From the NCBI GenBank assembly GCA_944385945.1, contig CALWZD010000148.1:1-34401 (forward strand): DNA of 34,401 nt. Direction: 5' to 3'. Source of the stretch: an uncultured Anaerofilum sp. (GTDB lineage: Bacteria > Bacillota > Clostridia > Oscillospirales > Ruminococcaceae). Of this stretch, positions 8,518 to 15,936 are shown piece after piece; position 1 is the stretch's first letter, and the number at the start of each line of letters is the position of its first letter. A model generated the notes under the pieces. That model was not told where the DNA came from and made no database searches. It saw only the letters and a list, made by a program, of their open reading frames with translations. The position numbers and the translations under genes are program-made.

Positions 8518-8546
8518 AGGATAGCGAGTTTTGTGTGCGGTGTCAA
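8518..8546 (-). promoter_or_regulatory. Sigma-A-like promoter for the NSS transporter gene
   Basis: TTGACA (8541-8546) and TATCCT (8518-8523) are spaced by 17 bases on the minus strand, about 75 bases upstream of the transporter start. Confidence 0.7.
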
Positions 8547-8585
8547 TGCGTTTTAAAACTTTTTCGCTTTAACCTGATAAATTCA

Positions 8586-9464
8586 TCAAATGTGACGGAA
8601 TCCCTTTCCGATCGTTTCGGAGGAATTTACGATGGCAATAAATGCATGGGGGTCGACCTTTCGAATATAGTTTCGCAATTCCATCGCCTGTCGTCTGCTC
8701 AGAATAGTGGTGATAACTTTCAATTCTGTGTGCGTATATGCACCCTCTGCATTGTATACCGTTGCACCTCGATGCAGTGTTTGCATAATAAAGTCCAAAA
8801 TTTCAGCTGAATGAACCGACACGATGGTGACTTGTTTGCGGATATTGATTCCTTCAATCACACTGTCCACCAACAGTGCTTTCATCAACAAGCCCAGAAT
8901 ACAGTACAGACCGGTTCGAATATCATAAATAAATAAGGTCGCAGCTGCAATAAAAAAGTCGCTTACCAAAAGTGCCTTTCCAATTTCCAAACTGGTATGC
9001 TTAGACAAAATCATGGCAATAATATCGGTTCCGCCTGTGGAAGAACCGATATTGAATACGATCGCACTGCCCGCAGCCGGCAAAATCACAGCATACAGTA
9101 ATTCCAACATGGTGTCGTTTGAAAAAGGCTGTGTCATGGGATAAAGCTTTTCAAACCCCAACACAAAAAAAGAAAGTGCCAACGAGGAATAGATGGTAAT
9201 TCCCATCGCTTTATACCCCAAAAAGACCAATCCCAAAACGATCAGCACACCGTTGACCACGAACATAAAATCGCCAACATTCATGTTAGGGAACAGTGTA
9301 GCACCGATAATTGAAATACCGGAAGTTCCACCCATTGCAAAATGGTTGGGCGTTTTAAACAGGTGTATGCCTGCTGCGGTGATAAAAAGCCCCAGATTCA
9401 ACAACAAAAAATAGCGTATATTTTCTTGTGAAAATAATTTTTTTACTTTGTCCTGCATAGGCAT
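8586..9464 (-). CDS. YitT family membrane protein with C-terminal DUF2179 domain
   Basis: A 292-residue integral membrane protein of the YitT family, whose transport substrate or role is not established. The N-terminal about 200 residues hold five or six hydrophobic helices, with the family-typical glycine-rich stretches MGGTSGISIIG and GSSTGGTDIIAMIL. The soluble C-terminus (about 210-292; VTIVSVHSAEILDFIMQTLHRGATVYNAEGAYT and following) is the DUF2179 domain. The start at 9464 has AAGGAG seven bases upstream; a 20-residue longer frame lacks such a site and was rejected. Single gene, unrelated to its neighbours. Confidence 0.9.
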   Translation of the reverse strand: MPMQDKVKKLFSQENIRYFLLLNLGLFITAAGIHLFKTPNHFAMGGTSGISIIGATLFPNMNVGDFMFVVNGVLIVLGLVFLGYKAMGITIYSSLALSFFVLGFEKLYPMTQPFSNDTMLELLYAVILPAAGSAIVFNIGSSTGGTDIIAMILSKHTSLEIGKALLVSDFFIAAATLFIYDIRTGLYCILGLLMKALLVDSVIEGINIRKQVTIVSVHSAEILDFIMQTLHRGATVYNAEGAYTHTELKVITTILSRRQAMELRNYIRKVDPHAFIAIVNSSETIGKGFRHI

Positions 9465-9700
9465 AAATCTCCTTTTTTGGCTGCAAGCAGGTTTCAAAAC
9501 AGATCGCTTTTCGTTTTTCTGCATTTTTCTCTCGCTTGTTTCACCATTTTATGATATACTAATATGTATCGTGCGTTTTGTGGCACGACCAACTAAAATT
9601 TTATCACAAGCGCATTTTCGATACAAGAAGAAGATGCAATTTTACTTGCAGATCTGTTTTTTCTGCAACAAACATTTTATTTTATGCGAGGAACCAAATC

Positions 9701-10081
9701 ATGGAAGAACGTCAAACTGGTGCAAATAATGCAAAGCGCCGTCGCCGTCGAAGCAAAAAGCCAACTGCCGCACAGCAGCAGGCGGCACCCAACCAATCCC
9801 AACGGCAGCAACGACCGACCACACAGATCCCCGAGCGAAAGGCCGTTGCCGCAAACCGCAACGAAACAAAGACCAAAGAAGCTGCCCCTGAACGCAGCCG
9901 TGCAGAAAACCGTGCAGCACGAAATCAAAAACGTGTGCGCCCTTCTCGCCCGCAACCCGCACAGCGCATTCAAAGCGAGGAGGAAGATGCAGGTTTGCTG
10001 CTGATTTCACGCAAAGCTCCCACTGTGAAATACGCAAATTTTGAGGAGTACATGAAAAATCACAGCAATTTTTCGTTTTGA
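9701..10081 (+). CDS. Small basic, low-complexity protein of unknown function
   Basis: I do not recognise this 126-residue protein. The N-terminus has a dense basic cluster (KRRRRRSKK, about residues 10-18), then a long stretch rich in Gln, Ala, Arg and Pro that should be disordered. A short C-terminal segment (about 97-126; DAGLLLISRKAPTVKYANFEEYMKNHSNFSF region) looks more ordered. GCGAGGA precedes the ATG at 9701. It is the only plus-strand protein gene in the left 31 kb, stands alone, and converges on the phage cassette across a shared terminator. The charge pattern suggests nucleic acid or ribosome binding, but that is a guess. Confidence 0.7.
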   Translation: MEERQTGANNAKRRRRRSKKPTAAQQQAAPNQSQRQQRPTTQIPERKAVAANRNETKTKEAAPERSRAENRAARNQKRVRPSRPQPAQRIQSEEEDAGLLLISRKAPTVKYANFEEYMKNHSNFSF

Positions 10082-10119
10082 AGTGTGATACAGCTTTGCT
10101 TTGCAGAAAGATTCATAGC

Positions 10120-10158
10120 AAAAAAACGGTGTGACCAATGTGTGTCGCACCGTTTTTT
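10120..10158. terminator. Bidirectional intrinsic terminator
   Basis: The arms AAAAAACGGTGTGAC (10121-10135) and GTCGCACCGTTTTTT (10144-10158) pair with one G-U, and have A and T runs on both sides. It can end both the plus-strand gene at 9701-10081 and the minus-strand phage operon, and marks the left border of the phage cassette. Confidence 0.9.
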
Positions 10159-10166
10159 GTTATGCT

Positions 10167-10637
10167 CTAATCCGAAAATGTTTCCTTACCGCCGATGTCC
10201 TCCACTTTATCTTTAGCGGCTGCCAGTAGCTTCACAAGGAAAGGCGGAACCTCGGCACCCATTGCAACAGCGTTTTCGAGGATGCTGCCCAGTTCGGTAA
10301 AAATGTACCACATCAGCACGATGGGAAGAATCAACATCGTATATTCCATTGGCAGCAGGCTTGCGGTGTTTACTGCGATTCTAAGAACGGCATCTGCCAC
10401 CGCTGCAACCACAACTACCGCAATCATTCCAGCTTTGTGCCAGATGCCGGCTCGTGCCTCGGCACTCGACCACTCGCCATTTTTACAGGCGGCTCCACTG
10501 CCGGTGATGTAGTCCACCACCATGCAGGCGATCCATGCCAGAACCAACCAGCCTACCCAGCCAAAAGCTGCCGAAAATGCGCCGGCACAGCCGACAATTA
10601 CTGCTTTGGCAATCAAGAAGATATTCTCGTTTTCCAT
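10167..10637 (-). CDS. Phage holin
   Basis: A 156-residue membrane protein that would form lesions in the cytoplasmic membrane and release the lysozyme. It shows three or four hydrophobic segments (about residues 5-45, 70-90 and 95-120), with the phage holin pattern WLVLAWIACMVVDYITG near residue 40, and a charged C-terminal tail. Its start codon overlaps the stop of the lysozyme gene (TAATG). Last gene of the cassette, directly before the bidirectional terminator. It belongs to the toxin-secretion/phage-lysis holin group by appearance. Confidence 0.88.
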   Translation of the reverse strand: MENENIFLIAKAVIVGCAGAFSAAFGWVGWLVLAWIACMVVDYITGSGAACKNGEWSSAEARAGIWHKAGMIAVVVVAAVADAVLRIAVNTASLLPMEYTMLILPIVLMWYIFTELGSILENAVAMGAEVPPFLVKLLAAAKDKVEDIGGKETFSD

Positions 10638-11506
10638 TATGACACCTCGCTTGCTGTTACAGACACTGTCAATCGTTCGCCCAGTTGCTCGACCGCAAGC
10701 TTGTCGCCCGCCGTCATAGGGCTATATGTGACGATATATGTATCGTTGTCTGTATGGATAACCTCGGTTGTCAGACCTAATTTTTGCCCCAGTACAAGAG
10801 CTGTTCCTTTATCTCCCACAGATGCCGGGCCAAAAGCAACATCGTACAAGGGGACAGTAGGTGTATCCTTTTCGCACACAAAACCATTAAATCCGCCATT
10901 TTTGATGGTTTTAGGCAAGTCTGTTCGAAACAACTCGCTCATGTCCACGCCCCCTGCGATGCCGCTGATATTCGCCGTGCTTGTGTACTGGTGCATATCA
11001 CGTGGAATGGTGCAGTCGTAGTTTTGACGATAGTCGGCAAGCCAGATGCTATACTTCTGCGCCAATCGGTCAATATGCAGATTGCTTTGAAAGAATGCCG
11101 TATAGGAATACACACCCACAAAATAGCCCGCCTGTTCCATTGTGTCGCACCATATAACCACCTGTGATGTCAGCTGATCTTTGTTCAGGCTTTCCATACG
11201 CTGCGTGCATTCTACATCATAGTAAATGGGCAGTTCAAACTGCTTACCCGCCAAAAGTTCGATGCAAAACGCTGCTTCTTCGGCTGCTTTTGCAATGGTA
11301 TCGGCGGCACTGTAATAATACACGCCCACCGGCAAGCCTGCTGCTTTGAAGCCTGCATAATGCTGTTCGAAATAGGGGTCTTTGTTGCACTCGTTTGCCG
11401 TTCCCCAGCCGGTATACCCGCAACGCAGGATCACTCCATCTACCTGTTTGGCAACTGCTGCATAGTCGATATTGGGCTGAAATTTACTTACATCCAGAAT
11501 TTTCAT
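10637..11506 (-). CDS. Phage endolysin, GH25 lysozyme
   Basis: A 289-residue muramidase that would cut the peptidoglycan glycan chain. The GH25 fold is clear: MKILDVSKFQPNIDY at the N-terminus with catalytic-site Asp5, the strand GVILRCGYTG, GVYYYS at 61-66, and PIYYDVE with Asp97 and the catalytic Glu99. The domain spans about residues 1-200. The last about 75 residues are a separate small domain, possibly a cell-wall-binding or LysM-like repeat, not confidently assignable. There is no signal peptide, so export depends on the adjacent holin. GAAAGG precedes the ATG at 11506. An intrinsic terminator sits just upstream, so lysis may be controlled apart from the tail genes. Confidence 0.92.
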   Translation of the reverse strand: MKILDVSKFQPNIDYAAVAKQVDGVILRCGYTGWGTANECNKDPYFEQHYAGFKAAGLPVGVYYYSAADTIAKAAEEAAFCIELLAGKQFELPIYYDVECTQRMESLNKDQLTSQVVIWCDTMEQAGYFVGVYSYTAFFQSNLHIDRLAQKYSIWLADYRQNYDCTIPRDMHQYTSTANISGIAGGVDMSELFRTDLPKTIKNGGFNGFVCEKDTPTVPLYDVAFGPASVGDKGTALVLGQKLGLTTEVIHTDNDTYIVTYSPMTAGDKLAVEQLGERLTVSVTASEVS

Positions 11507-11526
11507 AATTGTATGATCCTTTCTTT

Positions 11527-11552
11527 TATTAAAAAACGGTTTTACACCGTTT
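11527..11552 (-). terminator. Terminator between tail and lysis genes
   Basis: A 6-base stem (11535-11540 with 11546-11551) and 5-base loop are followed on the minus strand by TTTTTTAAT. The stop codon of the upstream 127-aa gene lies in the loop, so ribosomes finishing that gene would cover the hairpin. This could meter how much lysozyme and holin is made. Confidence 0.7.
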
Positions 11553-11925
11553 CCCCATATTGCAGCTGACCCAAAACCACCGAAAGCTGTCGATCGTAAA
11601 CCGGCTGTTCACCATATGCAGAAGGAGTTTTTACAACCTCCGCATTTTTCCATTCTCCCACCAGTTGATAGCCTAAAAACTCTTTTTGGGCTACCTCTTG
11701 CAGCTGATCGTCTGGGGTGTCTTTGGTTTCATTCTCTGGATAATAGATCGTCAAACTCTCCAGATTCTCTGCCGTGAATGCACTTTGGATGTCTGTAAAC
11801 TCCTTTTCTTGTGCTGCAAAAGGAATCTCCAATGTGGGTCGCTGTCTGCCACGCAAAATTCCGGCGGTATTTTCATGCGGTTGATAAATGGTAAATTTTT
11901 CTCCGTTTTTCAATTTTACTACCAT
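11542..11925 (-). CDS. Phage protein of unknown function downstream of the tail fibre
   Basis: A 127-residue soluble, mildly acidic protein that I do not recognise. It starts MVVKLKNGEKFTIYQPHENTAGILRG and contains no obvious membrane segment or catalytic motif. AAGGAG precedes the ATG at 11925. Its place between the tail fibre and the lysozyme is where siphoviruses keep small tail-tip, baseplate or fibre-assembly accessory proteins, so a fibre-associated or chaperone role is possible but not shown. Its stop codon lies in the loop of a terminator hairpin. Confidence 0.75.
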   Translation of the reverse strand: MVVKLKNGEKFTIYQPHENTAGILRGRQRPTLEIPFAAQEKEFTDIQSAFTAENLESLTIYYPENETKDTPDDQLQEVAQKEFLGYQLVGEWKNAEVVKTPSAYGEQPVYDRQLSVVLGQLQYGETV

Positions 11926-11937
11926 ATTGTTTCTCCT

Positions 11938-13881
11938 TTACGTTTTGATGATATAGGTCATATAGACCGACGGCTGAATGTTATTATGAGCTTGCCCATT
12001 GCCTGCTTGATAGGTGTCAGAATAAAACGAGTCTGAATACCAAGCACCGAATTTAACGTGGTTTAACTGTCCTGAATCCTCCGTTGATTCAGTACCTCTC
12101 GTAAATCCATATCTATGCGTGTGTGCCGGCAGCTCATCAACACTCAATGTGTGTTCTGCTTCACCGATTTTTCTGCCAACTTCTGTGCTACTTCCCCCGA
12201 TGATGGTAGCTCCATTGAGATTGGGAAGATTAAATGTAGTGCTTCCGTCACCACTGCCGTATAGTGTTCCGATGGCTGTAAACAGGGCTGCATAGGTGGA
12301 ACGGCTTACAGCCCGACCGTCACAGATAAGCCAGCCGGATGGGGCTGTTTTTGCTGCTGTTGCCATCACTACACCGGCTGGTGTTGCCATAGCTACCACC
12401 TGCGCCAGCGTCTTGTTTTCCAGTTTAGAGGAGTTTGCAGCAGTGCCTGTGGTCGGCAAAGCCCCAATGCTTGCGGGGGTAATCGCTTTGGCAGCTACTC
12501 TGCCGTTGTTGTTGTACAGATAATGCCCACTTGTAAATCCACTCACTGTGGTAGAACTGCTTACTGCATTCGGTCCGGCAGGACCTGCTACACCTTGTGC
12601 GCCAGTGTCGCCTTTTTCACCTTGGGGTCCTTGCGGACCCACTGCTCCCGTGTCACCTTTTTCGCCTTTCGGTCCTTGCGGGCCTACCGCTCCCGTGTCA
12701 CCTTTTTCGCCTTGCGGGCCTTGTGGACCTACTGCTCCTGTGTCGCCTTTTTCACCTTGGGGTCCTTGCGGACCCTCCGCTCCCGTGTCACCTTTTTCGC
12801 CTCCCGGTCCTTGCGGGCCTACCGCTCCCGTGTCACCTTTTTCGCCTTGCGGTCCCTGTGGGCCTACCGCTCCTGTGTCACCTTTCTCGCCTTGCGGGCC
12901 TTGTGGACCTACCGCTCCTGTGTCGCCTTTTTCACCTTGGGGTCCCTGTGGACCTATTTCTCCTGTGTCGCCTTTTTCACCTTGGGGTCCCTGCGGTCCT
13001 ACCGCTCCTGTGTCGCCTTTTTCCCCTTGAGGTCCTTGCGGGCCTACCGCTCCTGTGTCGCCTTTTTCCCCTTGAGGTCCTTGCGGTCCCACTGCTCCTG
13101 TGTCGCCTTTTTCCCCTTGAGGTCCTTGCGAGCCTACCGCTCCTGTGTCGCCTTTTTCCCCTTGAGGTCCTTGCGGGCCTACCGCTCCTGTGTCGCCTTT
13201 TTCGCCTTGAGGTCCTTGCGGTCCCACTGCTCCTGTATCACCTTTTTCTCCTTGAGGACCCTTGGCAGGGACTTGGGTATCAAGATATTCCTTTGCATCA
13301 AAGTTCCAAATCCACCATGTTCCGTCCTTTACAATAGGATATTTTTTGACTAATTCGGCTGCATTTTGCGCCGATATTTGCGCAGATTGAGCTGCATCCT
13401 GTGCAATAGCACTTTTATCTTCACAAATTTGCTGTGCAGACAATGCTTTCTGTTCGGATGCATATGCTTGTTCCGCTGCCTGTTGTGCCTGCTGTCGCTG
13501 CTGGCTGATCTCATTGAAATACTGTTCCCACAGATCCGGTTCAACAGGTAGTGCTTGTTCACCGTCTATTTTCGGACAGTCCAAGACCATTCCCATAACT
13601 GCCACCGAATAACGTGCTTTTCCCTGTGCCATGCCGTATATTACGATCGGGCAAATCCCGCTTTTTTCCATCACCTGTCGGGGAATTTCGACGGTATTTC
13701 GATCCATCATTGCAATATGTACAGCACCTGTTTCGCTGCCCGCATCAAAAACCACGATTTTCTCCAGACCTTCCCATTCGGGGCTGAATGCAATGGTAAG
13801 AGAATCGCATCCGTAGCTGCCTTTTACACCCAAAACCAATTCTTTTGGCTGTACGTTCCATCCGTTTAGCTGCAACTGCAT
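11938..13881 (-). CDS. Tail fibre with collagen-like repeats and tail collar domain
   Basis: A 647-residue probable receptor-binding fibre. Residues 1-120 form a beta-rich attachment domain. About 122-175 is a Gln/Ala-rich coiled coil, likely a trimerisation stalk. About 207-440 is a collagen-like shaft of 15 units of roughly 15 residues (GPQGPQGEKGDTGAV). The C-terminus has the phage tail collar pattern, APSGWLICDGRAVSRSTYAALF followed by NLPNLNG, and ends with a globular tip. AAAGGAGGTG upstream of the ATG at 13881 fixes the start. Collagen-like phage fibres trimerise as a triple helix. Frame and Gly-X-Y periodicity are intact across all repeats, which argues against long decay. Confidence 0.9.
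   Translation of the reverse strand: MQLQLNGWNVQPKELVLGVKGSYGCDSLTIAFSPEWEGLEKIVVFDAGSETGAVHIAMMDRNTVEIPRQVMEKSGICPIVIYGMAQGKARYSVAVMGMVLDCPKIDGEQALPVEPDLWEQYFNEISQQRQQAQQAAEQAYASEQKALSAQQICEDKSAIAQDAAQSAQISAQNAAELVKKYPIVKDGTWWIWNFDAKEYLDTQVPAKGPQGEKGDTGAVGPQGPQGEKGDTGAVGPQGPQGEKGDTGAVGSQGPQGEKGDTGAVGPQGPQGEKGDTGAVGPQGPQGEKGDTGAVGPQGPQGEKGDTGEIGPQGPQGEKGDTGAVGPQGPQGEKGDTGAVGPQGPQGEKGDTGAVGPQGPGGEKGDTGAEGPQGPQGEKGDTGAVGPQGPQGEKGDTGAVGPQGPKGEKGDTGAVGPQGPQGEKGDTGAQGVAGPAGPNAVSSSTTVSGFTSGHYLYNNNGRVAAKAITPASIGALPTTGTAANSSKLENKTLAQVVAMATPAGVVMATAAKTAPSGWLICDGRAVSRSTYAALFTAIGTLYGSGDGSTTFNLPNLNGATIIGGSSTEVGRKIGEAEHTLSVDELPAHTHRYGFTRGTESTEDSGQLNHVKFGAWYSDSFYSDTYQAGNGQAHNNIQPSVYMTYIIKT
12570..13263 (-). 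repeat. 45-bp tandem repeats coding collagen-like units
   Basis: Fifteen near-identical 45-base units encode Gly-X-Y triplets with the core GEKGDTG. Variant units change single residues (GS, EI, GG, AE and PK variants). DNA-level identity between units is high, so copy number can change by slippage or recombination without breaking the frame. The opposite strand shows spurious long frames here. Confidence 0.95.
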
Positions 13882-13901
13882 CGCAGCGTCACCTCCTTTA
13901 A

Positions 13902-15536
13902 TTATGCCAGTATTTTTAGTGTTTGTCGGAATGTGCCGTTATAAGACAACCTGTTTTCCACAATTTGTCCTACCGCATCCGACCAAAGTTGGATGCGATC
14001 CCCCACATCCAGTTGTGGTATTCCCCGTATATCCAGTTGATACTCCAACTTGTGGGCATACCGCTGTTTCACCCATTCCAGCACATCTATGCTTGACTCC
14101 ATATCCATCAACGGGTTATCAATTTCAAGGATCTCTCCCTCAAGCGAATGTTCCAACGAAATGGGATATTTCACCTCGCTCATACGCTCACCGATGATTT
14201 TCACATCGAACGCTCCGCTTTGGTCGGGGATATTCAAATAGCTTACTCGAGCGTAATGAGTTGCTTTTACTTCAGCGGCAGGGCTGCATTCGATCTCAGG
14301 GTTCATTAGAATATCGTGTTCTATGCGCACCGTACCTTCTTGTGCATTCATGTATACCTGTGCGAGTGTCTGGCGCATATTGGGAAAATAACTTAGTAAG
14401 GTCCACTGTGCTGCTACCTGTTTGAGCGGGGTACTTTGCTGTACAGACATTCCTTCGAACACCTGTGTATTTTCCAAGCGTAATACAGGTGTATCTTTAA
14501 AAGGTGCGATACAGACTTTGCCGCTGCGGTCGCTGTAAAGGTGCATTTTCGCCCGATTCGCAATCAGCTGCAAGGCTTGTGCATGGCTTATGATCGGAAT
14601 CGGAGCCATTACATAGGTGATTGGCTTATCTCTCACCGACCATTCTGTTTCATCCAATGCAGCATCTTTCAAAACCTCTTGTGCCAGTTTTGAGATTTGT
14701 TTCCACTCCATCTTGTAGACACTTTTTTCAAAAGTCGTTTTGTTCAGCAACGTGATGCGGTCCACGGCTTTAAATTTTGCTGATTGTTGTTCTGCACTCC
14801 AGCTTTCAAGGTACCATTTTCCGGCAGGGATCCATTCTTCTTTTTCCTGCCAACGCATCCCGTACCACAAAGCGATATTCTGATTTTCCCGCAAAAAAGC
14901 AAGGATCGGTGCATCGCCGTCGGCATTGAACATTCCGGTACGATTGCTCAGGGAAAAATCCATCTCTGTGCGTGGAAGTTCCAAACCTGCCGGAGAAATC
15001 GACCTTACTTCGTTCAGTTCCAAAATCTCTTGTTCGGTAAATACATACCCTGCGCCAAATCGCATCTCACGCAGACAGACTTTGCTATACGGCTGTTCCA
15101 TTTTCAAAACGGATACTGTAATGCTGCAAATATTTTGTCGTTCCACCTGCGCTGCATATACCATTTGCAGTTGTTCAAAGGTATCCTTGTACTGTTTGCC
15201 CATTGTATCCAAAGCAGAAATTTCGATTTGCTTTGGAATCGCCGACAAAGTGCCAAAATTAAACGAAATGCCTTTTAAATTGATCGGCTGAGAAAAAGAA
15301 ACGGTAAATGAAGGTGGTTCGCTAAAACTTCCATCTTCTTTGCACATGGCGTTGCTTTGCGCAGGCAGTCCGGTTTGGGATTGTGCGGTAATGCTCCAAT
15401 GTTGGGCAGGAAAATCGAAGTGCGCCTGTTGGTTGACTGTCTGGTCGAAAGTACCGATTTCAACTCGCAGCAAGGTACTCGCTTGCCGTATCTGTGCGTT
15501 TAACTGTTGATTCCATTCTTCGCTGACAGGATACAT
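13902..15536 (-). CDS. Tail tip / tail-associated structural protein
   Basis: A 544-residue protein in the position of the tail hub or baseplate protein, between a small distal tail protein and the fibre. It begins MYPVSEEWNQQLNAQIRQAS. Residues about 35-170 look like a discoidin- or carbohydrate-binding-type beta domain, and the C-terminal half (from about 175) resembles the tail hub found in many Firmicutes phages, with ISPAGLELPRTEMDFSLSNR and WIPAGKWYLESW blocks. GGGGGAG precedes the ATG at 15536. Assignment rests on gene order and overall character, not on a catalytic motif. It would connect the tail tube to the fibres and may bind host surface sugar. Confidence 0.75.
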   Translation of the reverse strand: MYPVSEEWNQQLNAQIRQASTLLRVEIGTFDQTVNQQAHFDFPAQHWSITAQSQTGLPAQSNAMCKEDGSFSEPPSFTVSFSQPINLKGISFNFGTLSAIPKQIEISALDTMGKQYKDTFEQLQMVYAAQVERQNICSITVSVLKMEQPYSKVCLREMRFGAGYVFTEQEILELNEVRSISPAGLELPRTEMDFSLSNRTGMFNADGDAPILAFLRENQNIALWYGMRWQEKEEWIPAGKWYLESWSAEQQSAKFKAVDRITLLNKTTFEKSVYKMEWKQISKLAQEVLKDAALDETEWSVRDKPITYVMAPIPIISHAQALQLIANRAKMHLYSDRSGKVCIAPFKDTPVLRLENTQVFEGMSVQQSTPLKQVAAQWTLLSYFPNMRQTLAQVYMNAQEGTVRIEHDILMNPEIECSPAAEVKATHYARVSYLNIPDQSGAFDVKIIGERMSEVKYPISLEHSLEGEILEIDNPLMDMESSIDVLEWVKQRYAHKLEYQLDIRGIPQLDVGDRIQLWSDAVGQIVENRLSYNGTFRQTLKILA

Positions 15537-15546
15537 ACTCTCCCCC

Positions 15547-15924
15547 TTATATTTGAATCAAATTTGCTTTCACCTGTCGCCATGCGAGCGGTGTGTTCTG
15601 CATCACCAGCGGTATACCGCTGCGATCACCGACGTACATATCCATCATTACAAAATCCTGTACACGAGGGTCGTATACTCGAAAACGATTGACAAACTTT
15701 CCCCCTTGATTGCGGTCAAAAATCGCCAAAAGCTGTCGCATCTGGGCAGGGGTAAGCATTTCGAAATTGAGTTCGATTTTCAGCTTATCCCCACCTACCA
15801 CGCTTCCGATAAAGTCGCCGTTCGCATTTCGTCCTCCATCTACGATGGTAGAAATGGTAATTCCTCCGCTGCCAAGTTCAGGTGCGGGCATAGCAATGCC
15901 GGAAGCTGTTTCGATCCACGCCAT
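15547..15924 (-). CDS. Small tail protein after the tape measure
   Basis: A 125-residue protein beginning MAWIETASGIAMPAPELGSG, with a central segment FEMLTPAQMRQLLAIFDRNQGGKFVNRFRVYDP. Proteins with this layout follow the tape measure in many Firmicutes siphoviruses and are probably tail-tip or distal-tail components. AAAAGGAGG precedes the ATG at 15924, and the next gene starts 11 bases beyond its stop. Exact role unknown. Confidence 0.75.
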   Translation of the reverse strand: MAWIETASGIAMPAPELGSGGITISTIVDGGRNANGDFIGSVVGGDKLKIELNFEMLTPAQMRQLLAIFDRNQGGKFVNRFRVYDPRVQDFVMMDMYVGDRSGIPLVMQNTPLAWRQVKANLIQI

Positions 15925-15936
15925 AAATTCCTCCTT

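Noticed and set aside
12570..13263. CRISPR array
   Set aside because: The 45-bp repeats are directly contiguous, have no spacers, and lie inside a coding frame.
12523..13353. Long repetitive plus-strand frames (for example, repeats of SPFSPWGPCGPT)
   Set aside because: They are reverse readings of the 45-bp collagen-like repeats in the tail fibre gene.
11938..13881. Diversity-generating retroelement acting on the tail fibre
   Set aside because: No reverse transcriptase or template repeat is present in the window.
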